From assembly GCA_025998675.1 (NCBI GenBank), contig AP024673.1:957221-1021220 (forward strand): a stretch of 64,000 bases of DNA, given 5' to 3'. The translations under genes were made by a program, and so were the position numbers. Position 1 is the first letter of the stretch, and each line of letters opens with the position of its first letter. The notes under the pieces were generated by a model. The model ran no database searches, was not told where the DNA came from, and saw nothing but the letters and a program-made list of their open reading frames with translations. Below are positions 1 to 8,596 of this stretch, in pieces. The stretch comes from Fimbriimonadales bacterium. Lineage in GTDB: Bacteria > Armatimonadota > Fimbriimonadia > Fimbriimonadales > GBS-DC.

Positions 1-2607
1 TTTCTGGAGCTGGTGCGTCCCATCCCGTTCCTCAACGGCGGGCTGTTTGAATGCCTCGATGAGGTCTACCGCAAAGAGGAGAACCGCCCCGACCGCCGCA
101 TCGACGGCTTCTCCGACCACCCCAAAAACCCCCTGCATGTGCCCGACTATCTCTTCTTCAGCGAGGAGCGCACGGTAGACATCAGCCGCGCCTTCGGCGA
201 GAAACGCACCGCCCGCGTGCGCGGACTCATCCACATCCTCAAACGCTACAACTTCACCGTGACCGAAAGCACGCCGCTGGACCAGCAGGTCGCGCTCGAC
301 CCCGAACTCGCGGGCAAGGTGTTCGAAAACCTGCTGGCAGCCTACAACCCCGAAACCGCCACCACCGCCCGCAAAGCCACTGGCTCCTACTACACCCCGC
401 GCGAGATTGTCGACTTTATGGTCGAAGAGTCGCTGATTCGCGTGCTACACGACGCGCTTCAGCAAGCGCACCCCGACGCGCCCCACATAGAACCCCGCCT
501 GCGCCAGCTGTTCGACGAAAACGACGACGCCAACCCCTTCAACGAAGCCGAAACCCGCGCGCTCATCGACGCTCTCGACGCGCTCAAAACGATTGACCCC
601 GCCTGCGGCTCCGGCGCGTTCCCGATGGGCATGCTGCACAAACTCGTGTTCCTGCTGGGCAAACTGGACCCCCGCAACGAACGCTGGAAAGAGAAACAGA
701 TCGAACGCGCCCGCGCCCTCCCCGGCCCCGAAGTGCGCGAGAAGGTCATCGAGGACATCGAAAACGCCTTCGAACGCAACGAGCTGGACTACGGGCGCAA
801 ACTGTTCCTGATCGAAAACGGCGTCTACGGCGTCGACATCCAGCCCATCGCCGTGCAGATTGCCAAAATGCGCTTCTTCATCGCGTTGATTGTAGACCAG
901 CAGCCCGACCCCAGCCAGCCCAACAGCGGCGTCCGCCCGCTGCCGAACCTCGAAATCCGATTCGTCGCCGCCGACACGCTCAAGCGCATCCGCCAGAAAC
1001 CGCAGGAGGCGATTCCCGACCCGCACATCGAGCAGCTCAAAGCGCAGATTCGGCAGGTGCGCCAGCAATACTTCACCGCCCGCACGCCCGAAACCAAGCA
1101 GAAGCTGCGCCAGAAAGACGCCGACCTGCGCCAGCAACTCGCCCAGGAACTCAAAAAAAGCGGCTGGGACGACGCCGCCGCCCAAAAACTCGCCCGCTGG
1201 AACCCCTACGACCAGAACGCCTCCGCCCCCTTCTTCGAACCCGAATGGATGTTCGGCGTTTCGGAAGGCTTCGATATTGTCATCGGCAACCCGCCCTACA
1301 TCCAGCTCCAGAAAGCCTATGACGCCAAACGCAAATACGCCGACCTCTATATCGACGAAGGCTACTTCACCTTCGACCGCAGGGGCGACATCTACTGCCT
1401 CTTTTACGAGCGCGGGCTGGAGCTGCTCCGCTCTGGCGGAATCCTGGCGTACATCACCTCCAACAAGTGGATGCGCGCGGGCTACGGCGAAAAACTGCGC
1501 CAGTATTTCGCCGAAAAAACCAACCCCCTGCTGCTGATTGACCTCGGACCGGGCGTGTTCGAAAGTGCCACGGTGGATACGAACATCCTGCTGGCGCAAA
1601 AAGCATCCAATCAGAAGCGCCTGCACGCGCTGACCTACACCGACCGCGCGAAGAGCCTGCGCGAGGCGACGCAGACCCAGAGCGTCGTGCTGAACAACCT
1701 CTCCACAGGCGCATGGTTCATCGGCGGCGACGCCGAACAGCGACTAAAAGGGAAAATCGAGGCTCTCGGCAAACCCCTGCGCGACTGGGAGGTGAAAATC
1801 TATCGCGGCATTCTGACGGGCTTGAACGAGGCGTTCATTATTGACACGGCGACGCGCGAGCGAATTTTAGACGCCTGCAAAGACAACGCCGAACGCCAGC
1901 GCACCGAAGCGCTTATCAAACCCATCCTGCGCGGACGCGACATCAAACGCTACGCCTACGAGTGGAAGGGGTTGTGGGTGATTGGTACCTTTCCAGCCCT
2001 GCGTCTCAATATCGAGGACTACCCTGCAGTCAAGAAGTATTTCCTTGAACACTTCGATATCCGCCAGTTAGAGCAATCAGGCAAAAGGTATCCAGAGCTC
2101 GGCTTTTCTGCGAGAAAGAAGACAGGCAATAAATGGTTCGAAACACAAGACCAGATTGCCTACTACGCCGAGTTTGAGAAGGAGAAGGTGGTGTGGCAGG
2201 AGTTAGCACAGGGGGCGCAGTTTGCCTACGACCCTGAGGGTCGGTTTTTCGTGTCCAACACGGCTTACATCCTCACAGGTAAGAACATCAAATATTTGTT
2301 AGCCTATCTCAATAGTAATCTTAATCTGTATGCTTATGAAAAATGGTACTGCACAAAGATTGGCAGTAGTGGTGTACGCTGGTTGAATCAGCATGTTTTG
2401 GATATTCCAGCGCCCCCCATCACCCCTGAAAACCAGTCGCTGGCAGCGCAGATTGAGTCGCTGGTGGAGCAGATTCTGGCGCGGAAGCGGGGCAACCCGA
2501 ACGCCGACACCGCCGAACTGGAGCGCGAAATCGACCGCCTCGTCTACCAGCTCTACGACCTCACCCCCGAGGAGATCAGGCTGGTGGAATCGAGCGTGCG
2601 TAGGTGA
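1..2607 (+). CDS. Eco57I/TaqI-type DNA adenine methylase (type IIG or PglX-like), copy A, 5' partial
   Basis: The reading frame is open from the first base, so the N-terminal part lies outside the window; compared with the full copy at 3147-6692 about 310 residues are missing. It predicts an N6-adenine DNA methyltransferase of the Eco57I class. Visible are the YTPREIV motif, SAM-binding motif I (DPACGSGAF), motif II around YGVDIQPIA, and catalytic motif IV (GNPPY). A TaqI-like C-terminal specificity region follows. Its recognition segment contains GTFPAL and RKKTGNKWFETQDQ, typical of one TaqI-C recognition-domain type, and differs completely from the matching segment of the next gene. The nuclease part of a type IIG enzyme would be N-terminal and cannot be judged here. 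The gene could be a restriction-modification enzyme or a BREX PglX-like methylase; no other BREX gene is visible. Confidence 0.88.
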   Translation, partial: FLELVRPIPFLNGGLFECLDEVYRKEENRPDRRIDGFSDHPKNPLHVPDYLFFSEERTVDISRAFGEKRTARVRGLIHILKRYNFTVTESTPLDQQVALDPELAGKVFENLLAAYNPETATTARKATGSYYTPREIVDFMVEESLIRVLHDALQQAHPDAPHIEPRLRQLFDENDDANPFNEAETRALIDALDALKTIDPACGSGAFPMGMLHKLVFLLGKLDPRNERWKEKQIERARALPGPEVREKVIEDIENAFERNELDYGRKLFLIENGVYGVDIQPIAVQIAKMRFFIALIVDQQPDPSQPNSGVRPLPNLEIRFVAADTLKRIRQKPQEAIPDPHIEQLKAQIRQVRQQYFTARTPETKQKLRQKDADLRQQLAQELKKSGWDDAAAQKLARWNPYDQNASAPFFEPEWMFGVSEGFDIVIGNPPYIQLQKAYDAKRKYADLYIDEGYFTFDRRGDIYCLFYERGLELLRSGGILAYITSNKWMRAGYGEKLRQYFAEKTNPLLLIDLGPGVFESATVDTNILLAQKASNQKRLHALTYTDRAKSLREATQTQSVVLNNLSTGAWFIGGDAEQRLKGKIEALGKPLRDWEVKIYRGILTGLNEAFIIDTATRERILDACKDNAERQRTEALIKPILRGRDIKRYAYEWKGLWVIGTFPALRLNIEDYPAVKKYFLEHFDIRQLEQSGKRYPELGFSARKKTGNKWFETQDQIAYYAEFEKEKVVWQELAQGAQFAYDPEGRFFVSNTAYILTGKNIKYLLAYLNSNLNLYAYEKWYCTKIGSSGVRWLNQHVLDIPAPPITPENQSLAAQIESLVEQILARKRGNPNADTAELEREIDRLVYQLYDLTPEEIRLVESSVRR

Positions 2608-2746
2608 AGCTGCTGGCGCTTATGGAGGCAGGTTTTTTCACACCCTGCCTGTAGCAAAGACGGCTGAACCCGTGCCTGTAATACCAATTAGCGTGTCAGA
2701 CTTCGTAATTGCCGTGCGTTTCCAGCCAGAGCCACGCGCGTCTTTG

Positions 2747-2861
2747 CCCTCACCCCCAGCCCCTCTCCCGCGCGGCGGGAGAGGGGAGCCGCGCAAGCCT
2801 TGCACAACACGCTATCCCCCTCTCCCAACGGGTTGGGAGAGGGGGACAAAGGGGGTGAGGG
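2747..2861. repeat. Nested GC-rich palindromes
   Basis: The outer arms CCCTCACCCCC (2747-2757) and GGGGGTGAGGG (2851-2861) are perfect complements. Inside are two further perfect hairpins: 2760-2771 with 2775-2786 (12 bp) and 2816-2829 with 2832-2845 (14 bp). The result is a three-way cruciform-like structure. Sequences of this CCCTCACCCCCAGCCCCTCTCCC type are common interspersed repeats in many bacteria. It may act as a terminator for the methylase gene, although no T-run follows. Confidence 0.8.
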
Positions 2862-2945
2862 CTACAGGCGTCGGTAATTAACGAACTCTGACGGCGCATT
2901 TGGTATAATACCTATCGGCGGCTCATAGTTCGCAAAGCAGCAATG

Positions 2946-3003
2946 TATGGAGTGCGGAAGCGGAGCTTCCGCGCGGCTGAAGCTCCCGCTTCCGCACTCC
3001 ATA
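2946..3003. repeat. REP-like palindrome, copy 1
   Basis: The left arm begins TATGGAGTGCGGAAGCGG and the right arm is its complement ending CCGCACTCCATA, an 18-bp perfect stem. Related GAAGCGGGAGCTTC-containing palindromes occur at 7031-7088, 26881-26912 and 31785-31843, so this is a dispersed family. Confidence 0.8.
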
Positions 3004-3146
3004 GTCGCAGGGTGCGGGCAACAAGCACGCCTCTGCAGGCGCGTGCGAGGCAATTAACGAACTCTGACCGCGTAGTTGGTATTAAACCTCCCTAACAAAC
3101 CCTATCGGGTATCCTTCTATCATCCGATAATCACAGAGGGTGCGCC

Positions 3147-6100
3147 ATGCAGAATCTCTACGCGCCGATTGAGCGGATATTGCATAGTGAACGGTTGGGC
3201 GAGCGGCTGGGCGAGCTGTTTTGCAGCGTGCTGAACTGGGGCGCGCTGCGTGCGCAACCCCTCACGCTCAAAGTCAACGCGCCCGTGAATCAGACGTTGA
3301 CCCTGTACCCGATTGCCCAGATGAGCGGCTTGCCCGTGTTCCGGGTGGACTGGCACGCTGCCCGCCTGCCTTCTCTTACCGCCCGACGCGCCGTCTATCG
3401 CGCCCTCGCGCCCACCTACACCGAACACCTGCTCTGCTACAGCAACGCCAATCACTCCGAACTCGTTTTCACATGGGCGCGCCAACGCCCCGACGGCAAA
3501 ACTGAACTCCGCTCGCTCCCGTATACCCGCGGCGCCCCCGCCCGCACCACCCTCGAACGGCTCGCCGAGCTCCACTTCAGCATGCAAGAGATCCTGCAGG
3601 GTGAACCCACCCTTCCTGTTGTGCTGGATAAGCTCAACCGCGCCTTCGATGTCGAAAGCCTTTCCAAACAGTTCTATCAGGAGGTCGCCAACTGGTACTT
3701 CTGGGCATGTCAGGAAGTGCAGTTTCCCACACCCACCTCCCGCGAAGAGACCAACCGCGACGCCTACATCGCCCAGAGCGTCATCCGCCTCATCACCCGC
3801 CTGCTGTTCTGCTGGTTCCTCAAAGCCAAGGGGCTGATTCCCGACGACCTGTTCGACGAGGGCGCGCTGGCGAGCCTGCTCAAAGGCAACGAGCCGCTCG
3901 CCGCCAGCCAGCAAACCCGCTTCTACAAAGCCATCCTGCAGAACCTCTTTTTCGCGACGCTGAACCAGGAGCAAAACCAGCGCGCCTTCCGCAAGCGCAA
4001 CCCCAGCGGACTGGACCCCCATCGCGGCATTACCAACCTCTACCGCTACGAAGACCTCTTCATAAACCCGAACGACTTCCTGAATCTGGTGCGCCCCATC
4101 CCGTTCCTCAACGGCGGGCTGTTCGAATGCCTCGATGAGGTCTACCGCAAGGAGGAGAACCGCCCCGACCGCCGCATCGACGGCTTCTCCGACCACCCCA
4201 AAAACCCCCTGCATGTGCCCGACTATCTCTTCTTCAGCGAGGAGCGCACGGTAGACATCAGCCGCGCCTTCGGCGAGAAACGCACCGCCCGCGTGCGCGG
4301 ACTCATCCACATCCTCAAACGCTACAACTTCACCGTGACCGAAAGCACGCCGCTGGACCAGCAGGTCGCGCTCGACCCCGAACTCGCGGGCAAGGTGTTC
4401 GAAAACCTGCTGGCAGCCTACAACCCCGAAACCGCCACCACCGCCCGCAAAGCCACTGGCTCCTACTACACCCCGCGCGAGATTGTCGACTTTATGGTCG
4501 AAGAGTCGCTGATTCGCGTGCTACACGACGCGCTTCAGCAAGCGCACCCCGACGCGCCCCACATAGAACCCCGCCTGCGCCAGCTGTTCGACGAAAACGA
4601 CGACGCCAACCCCTTCAACGAAGCCGAAACCCGCGCGCTCATCGACGCTCTCGACGCGCTCAAAACGATTGACCCCGCCTGCGGCTCCGGCGCGTTCCCG
4701 ATGGGCATGCTGCACAAACTCGTGTTCCTGCTGGGCAAACTGGACCCCCGCAACGAACGCTGGAAAGAGAAACAGATCGAACGCGCCCGCGCCCTCCCCG
4801 GCCCCGAAGTGCGCGAGAAGGTCATCGAGGACATCGAAAACGCCTTCGAACGCAACGAGCTGGACTACGGGCGCAAACTGTTCCTGATCGAAAACGGCGT
4901 CTACGGCGTCGACATCCAGCCCATCGCCGTGCAGATTGCCAAAATGCGCTTCTTCATCGCGTTGATTGTAGACCAGCAGCCCGACCCCAGCCAGCCCAAC
5001 AGCGGCGTCCGCCCGCTGCCGAACCTCGAAATCCGATTCGTCGCCGCCGACACGCTCAAACGCATCCGCCAGAAACCGCAGGAAGCCCTCCCCGACCCGC
5101 ACATCGAGCAGCTCAAAGCGCAGATTCGGCAGGTGCGCCAGCAATACTTCACCGCCCGCACGCCCGAAACCAAGCAGAAGCTGCGCCAGAAAGACGCCGA
5201 GTTGCGCCAGAAACTCGCCGACGAACTCAAAAAAAGCGGCTGGGACGACGCTACCGCCCGCATGCTCGCCCGTTGGAACCCCTACGACCAGAACGCCTCC
5301 GCGCCGTTCTTTGACCCCGAATGGATGTTCGGCGTCTCAGAGGGCTTCGATATCGCCATCGGCAACCCGCCCTACATCCAGCTCCAGAAAGCCTATGACG
5401 CCAAACGCAAATACGCCGACCTCTACCTCGACGAGGGCTACGCCACCTTCGACCGCAGAGGCGACATCTACTGCCTCTTTTATGAGCGCGGACTGGAGCT
5501 GCTGCGGGAAGGGGGTATCTTAGCCTACATCACCTCCAACAAGTGGATGCGCGCGGGCTACGGCGAAAAACTGCGCGCATACTTCGCCAAGAACACCAAC
5601 CCGCTGCTGCTGATCGACCTCGGACCGGGCGTGTTCGAAAGCGCGACGGTGGACACGAACATCCTGATACTGCAGAAAGCGCCCAACCAGCAGAACCTGC
5701 GCGCGCTGACCTACACGGACCGCGAAAAGAGCCTGCGCGAAGCGACCCAGACGCAGGGCGTCGTGTTGCACAACCTCTCCGCAGGCGCATGGTTCATCGG
5801 CGGCGACGCCGAACACCGGCTGAAACAAAAAATCGAAGCCGTCGGCAAACCCCTGCGCGAGTGGGATGTAAAAATCTATCGTGGCATACTGACAGGCTTG
5901 AACGAGGCGTTCATCATCGACACGGCGACGCGCGAGCGAATTTTAGACGCCTGCAAAGACGACGCCGAACGCCAGCGCACAGAGGCGATTATCAAGCCTA
6001 TCCTGCGCGGACGCGACATCAAACGCTACGCCTACGAGTGGAAAGGGTTGTGGGTGATTCTGGCAAAATTCGGATTTTACAAAGAGGCGCACCTCTACCC

Positions 6101-6692
6101 TGCTATTGTAGCGCACCTCAGCCAGTACGAAAAGGCGCTGAAGAATCGCGGGCAGTGCCGCTACGGACGCACGGGCAAGAAGACCAACGCCGACTACCCC
6201 GGTCAGCATCACTGGCTGGAACTCGATAATAACCCGCACGACGACTACTTAGCCGAGTTTGAGAAGGAGAAGGTGGTGTGGCAGGAGTTAGCACAGGGGG
6301 CGCAGTTTGCCTACGACCCTGAGGGTCGGTTTTTCGTGTCCAACACGGCTTACATCCTCACAGGTAAGAACATCAAATATTTGTTAGCCTATCTCAATAG
6401 TAATCTTAATCTGTATGCTTATGAAAAATGGTACTGCACAAAGATTGGCAGTAGTGGTGTACGCTGGTTGAATCAGCATGTTTTGGATATTCCAGCGCCC
6501 CCCATCACCCCTGAAAACCAGTCGCTGGCAGCGCAGATTGAGTCGCTGGTGGAGCAGATTCTGGCGCGGAAGCGGGGCAACCCGAACGCCGACACCTCCG
6601 CGCTGGAGCGCGAAATAGACCGCCTCGTTTACCAGCTCTATGACCTCACGCCAGAGGAGATGGCGCTGGTGGAATCGAGCGTGCGTAGGTGA
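3147..6692 (+). CDS. Eco57I/TaqI-type DNA adenine methylase (type IIG or PglX-like), copy B, full length (1181 aa)
   Basis: This is a predicted N6-adenine DNA methyltransferase with its own specificity domain. In order: an N-terminal region of about 400 residues, the YTPREIV motif, motif I DPACGSGAF at residues 509-517, motif II near VYGVDIQPI, catalytic NPPY at 740-743, and a TaqI-like recognition region from about 960 to the end. The recognition segment at about 972-1034 contains ILAKFGFY and QYEKALKNRGQ; it is unlike the same place in copy A while both flanks match. A length near 1180 fits type IIG single-chain enzymes and also PglX. I do not see a convincing PD-(D/E)XK motif in the N-terminus, so nuclease activity is open. 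The ATG at 3147 follows CAGAGGGTG as a weak ribosome-binding site. Copies A and B probably methylate different sequences. Confidence 0.9.
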   Translation: MQNLYAPIERILHSERLGERLGELFCSVLNWGALRAQPLTLKVNAPVNQTLTLYPIAQMSGLPVFRVDWHAARLPSLTARRAVYRALAPTYTEHLLCYSNANHSELVFTWARQRPDGKTELRSLPYTRGAPARTTLERLAELHFSMQEILQGEPTLPVVLDKLNRAFDVESLSKQFYQEVANWYFWACQEVQFPTPTSREETNRDAYIAQSVIRLITRLLFCWFLKAKGLIPDDLFDEGALASLLKGNEPLAASQQTRFYKAILQNLFFATLNQEQNQRAFRKRNPSGLDPHRGITNLYRYEDLFINPNDFLNLVRPIPFLNGGLFECLDEVYRKEENRPDRRIDGFSDHPKNPLHVPDYLFFSEERTVDISRAFGEKRTARVRGLIHILKRYNFTVTESTPLDQQVALDPELAGKVFENLLAAYNPETATTARKATGSYYTPREIVDFMVEESLIRVLHDALQQAHPDAPHIEPRLRQLFDENDDANPFNEAETRALIDALDALKTIDPACGSGAFPMGMLHKLVFLLGKLDPRNERWKEKQIERARALPGPEVREKVIEDIENAFERNELDYGRKLFLIENGVYGVDIQPIAVQIAKMRFFIALIVDQQPDPSQPNSGVRPLPNLEIRFVAADTLKRIRQKPQEALPDPHIEQLKAQIRQVRQQYFTARTPETKQKLRQKDAELRQKLADELKKSGWDDATARMLARWNPYDQNASAPFFDPEWMFGVSEGFDIAIGNPPYIQLQKAYDAKRKYADLYLDEGYATFDRRGDIYCLFYERGLELLREGGILAYITSNKWMRAGYGEKLRAYFAKNTNPLLLIDLGPGVFESATVDTNILILQKAPNQQNLRALTYTDREKSLREATQTQGVVLHNLSAGAWFIGGDAEHRLKQKIEAVGKPLREWDVKIYRGILTGLNEAFIIDTATRERILDACKDDAERQRTEAIIKPILRGRDIKRYAYEWKGLWVILAKFGFYKEAHLYPAIVAHLSQYEKALKNRGQCRYGRTGKKTNADYPGQHHWLELDNNPHDDYLAEFEKEKVVWQELAQGAQFAYDPEGRFFVSNTAYILTGKNIKYLLAYLNSNLNLYAYEKWYCTKIGSSGVRWLNQHVLDIPAPPITPENQSLAAQIESLVEQILARKRGNPNADTSALEREIDRLVYQLYDLTPEEMALVESSVRR

Positions 6693-7170
6693 AGCTGCTG
6701 GCGCTTATGGAGGCAGGTTTTTTCACACCCTGCCTGTAGCAAAGACGGCTGAACCCGTGCCTGTAATACCAATTAGCGTGTCAGACTTCGTAATTGCCGT
6801 GCGTTTCCAGCCAGAGCCACGCGCGTCTTTGCCCTCACCCCCAGCCCCTCTCCCGCGCGGCGGGAGAGGGGAGCCGCGCAAGCCTTGCACAACACGCTAT
6901 CCCCCTCTCCCAACGGGTTGGGAGAGGGGGACAAAGGGGGTGAGGGCTACAGGCGTCGGTAATTAACGAACTCTGACGGCGCATTTGGTATAATACCTAT
7001 CGGCGGCTCATAGTTCGCAAAGCAGCAATGTATGGAGTGCGGAAGCGGAGCTTCCGCGCGGCTGAAGCTCCCGCTTCCGCACTCCATAGTCGCAGGGTGC
7101 GGGCAACAAGCACGCCTCTGCAGGCGCGTGCGAGGCAATTAACGAACCCTGACCGCGCAATTGATATAAC
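4077..7170 (+). repeat. Tandem duplication, copy 2 (methylase gene plus spacer)
   Basis: This is the second copy of the unit that begins before the window. Similarity ends near 7170, where the sequence runs into the promoter region of the UDP-sugar dehydrogenase. The spacer is virtually identical to that of copy 1, so the event is recent or the copies are being homogenised. Confidence 0.93.
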
Positions 7171-7174
7171 CCCT
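6767..7174. repeat. Composite inverted-repeat spacer after methylase copy B
   Basis: This is the same arrangement as the spacer at 2682-3089, shifted by 4085 nt: nested GC-rich palindromes at 6832-6946, the REP-like palindrome at 7031-7088, and the 34-bp ends at about 6769, 6959 and 7135. The last end has drifted (AATTAACGAACCCTGAC). No gene is seen between 6693 and 7263. Confidence 0.8.
7031..7088. repeat. REP-like palindrome, copy 2
   Basis: Identical to the palindrome at 2946-3003 (offset 4085), with an 18-bp perfect stem starting TATGGAGTGCGG. Confidence 0.8.
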
Positions 7175-7218
7175 TCCGACCGATTCTCCGTCGCAAGAAA
7201 CGATACACGCCCCGGTGG

Positions 7219-7224
7219 TACAAT
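7219..7224 (+). promoter_or_regulatory. Predicted -10 box (GGTACAAT) of the UDP-sugar dehydrogenase gene
   Basis: TACAAT preceded by GG, 39 nt before the start codon. It fits the GGTAnnnT pattern seen before many genes here. No clear -35 is visible. Confidence 0.5.
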
Positions 7225-7263
7225 TCCCCCTTGGAAACGCCGAAATTAGGCGTGGAGACGCTC

Positions 7264-8586
7264 ATGAAGATTGCTGTCGTTGGCACAGGGTATGTCGGGC
7301 TGGTGACCGGTGTCGTGTTTGCGGATCTGGGCAACGAGGCGCTGTGCGTCGATATCGACGCCGCCAAAGTGGACGCCATCAACAAAGGACAGTCGCCCAT
7401 CTACGAGCCGGGTCTGGACGACCTGCTGCAGCGCAATCTGGAAGAGGGACGCCTACGGGCGACCACCGACCTTGCGCACGCCGTGCGCGAGTCGGAGGTG
7501 GTGTTCATCTGCGTGGGCACGCCGCCGACCGACACGGGCGAACCCGACCTGAAGTATGTGGACGCCGTCGCCGCCGAAATCGGGCGCGCGCTCAACGGCT
7601 ACAAAATCGTGGTCAATAAGTCCACCGTGCCCGTGGGCACAGGCGACCGCGTGCGTCGGATTATCGAGCAGCATCGCACGGAGCCGCACGAGTTCGATGT
7701 GGTCTCCAACCCGGAGTTTTTGCGCGAAGGCTCGGCGATTCACGACACGCTGAACCCCGACCGCATCGTGATTGGCGCGGACAACCCCCGCGCGGCGATG
7801 AAGATTGTGGAGCTGTACGCGCCGCTGGAGCGACCGATGCTGATTACCAACCTCGCGACCGCCGAGATTATCAAGTACGCCTCCAACACCTTCCTCGCGC
7901 TCAAAATCTCGTACATCAACGCGATTGCCGACCTGTGCGAGCGCACGGGCGCGGATGTGGTGCAGGTCGCCAAAGCGATGGGCTACGACCAGCGGATTGG
8001 GCATGCGTTCCTGCAGGCGGGGCTGGGGTTCGGCGGCTCATGCTTCCCCAAAGATGTGCAGGCGTTCGCGCACACGGTGCAACGCTACCAGCTCGACCCC
8101 ACCCTGTTCCAGACGATCCTGGACATCAACCATGCGCGGGCGGGTCAGTTCGTGGCGCAGATTCGGAATCGGCTGGGCGAGCTGCAGGGCAAAACTGTCG
8201 GGCTGCTGGGGCTGGCGTTCAAGCCCAACACGGACGACATCCGTGAGGCGCGCGCGCTGGAGATTATCCGCCTGCTGCTGGATGCGGGCGCAACGGTCAA
8301 AGCCTACGATCCCGTCGCCATGCCGCGCGTGCAGTCGCTCTTCCCGCAAGTTCACTACTGCCGCAACGCCTACGAGGTCGCCGAAAACGCCGACGCGCTC
8401 GCGCTGATTACCGAATGGAACGAGTTCCGCCAGCTGAACTTCGAGCGCATCCGCCAGACGATGCGCCAGCCCAACCTGTTCGATGGGCGCAATTTGTACG
8501 ACCCGCAGCGGATGCGCAAGCTGGGTTTTTACTACTACGGCGTGGGGCGCGCCGCCGACCCCAGCGAATTCAAAACTGTGCTATAA
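7264..8586 (+). CDS. UDP-glucose 6-dehydrogenase family protein (440 aa)
   Basis: Predicted cytoplasmic NAD-dependent oxidation of a UDP-sugar (most often UDP-glucose to UDP-glucuronate), feeding polysaccharide synthesis. The N-terminus has the Rossmann motif GTGYVG, SNPEFLREG follows, and the catalytic cysteine is C260 in GGSCFPKD. Length is normal for the family. I start it at the ATG at 7264 because GGAG lies 6 nt upstream and the Rossmann strand begins immediately; an in-frame ATG at 7231 would add 11 unlikely residues. Substrate specificity (glucose or N-acetylmannosamine type) cannot be read from motifs alone. Confidence 0.95.
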   Translation: MKIAVVGTGYVGLVTGVVFADLGNEALCVDIDAAKVDAINKGQSPIYEPGLDDLLQRNLEEGRLRATTDLAHAVRESEVVFICVGTPPTDTGEPDLKYVDAVAAEIGRALNGYKIVVNKSTVPVGTGDRVRRIIEQHRTEPHEFDVVSNPEFLREGSAIHDTLNPDRIVIGADNPRAAMKIVELYAPLERPMLITNLATAEIIKYASNTFLALKISYINAIADLCERTGADVVQVAKAMGYDQRIGHAFLQAGLGFGGSCFPKDVQAFAHTVQRYQLDPTLFQTILDINHARAGQFVAQIRNRLGELQGKTVGLLGLAFKPNTDDIREARALEIIRLLLDAGATVKAYDPVAMPRVQSLFPQVHYCRNAYEVAENADALALITEWNEFRQLNFERIRQTMRQPNLFDGRNLYDPQRMRKLGFYYYGVGRAADPSEFKTVL

Positions 8587-8587
8587 T
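8582..8587 (+). promoter_or_regulatory. Predicted -10 box TATAAT, leaderless type
   Basis: A perfect TATAAT overlaps the stop codon of the upstream dehydrogenase gene and ends 9 nt before the next ATG, so the transcript would start within about 3 nt of the start codon. Confidence 0.65.
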
Positions 8588-8596
8588 AGAAACGCT

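Larger units (their letters stand above)
1..3085 (+). repeat. Tandem duplication, copy 1 (methylase gene plus spacer)
   Basis: This stretch repeats at about 4077-7170, with an offset of 4076 nt at the window start and 4085 nt from the gene end onward. Long tracts look identical by eye, for example about 76-979 against the second copy, 2167 to about 2510, and the whole spacer after the stop codon. Other tracts carry scattered substitutions, and one block (1984-2166) is unrelated. The copy is cut by the window edge, so further copies upstream are possible. Confidence 0.93.
2682..3089. repeat. Composite inverted-repeat spacer after methylase copy A
   Basis: The 539-nt gap between the two methylase genes is built from repeats. 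A roughly 34-bp sequence containing TCAGACTTCGTAATTGCC occurs inverted at 2684-2717. It occurs in the opposite orientation at 2874-2912 and again at 3050-3089 (core AATTAACGAACTCTGAC). The 2682-2913 piece therefore looks like a small non-autonomous element with imperfect terminal inverted repeats, followed by a third end. The palindromes listed separately lie inside it. I see no convincing gene in the gap. Confidence 0.7.

Noticed and set aside
2393-2881. Plus-strand frames running through the palindromic spacer at the methylase 3' end (also at 6640-6966)
   Set aside because: They arise from repeat DNA and out-of-frame methylase sequence, and have no ribosome-binding site.
2747-3003. CRISPR-like appearance of the repeats between the methylase genes
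   Set aside because: There is no regular repeat-spacer periodicity; the repeats are palindromes and inverted ends.
1-6692. A BREX or DISARM locus around the PglX-like methylases
   Set aside because: No pglZ, brxC, brxL, helicase or other partner gene is present in the window, so only the methylase pair can be claimed.
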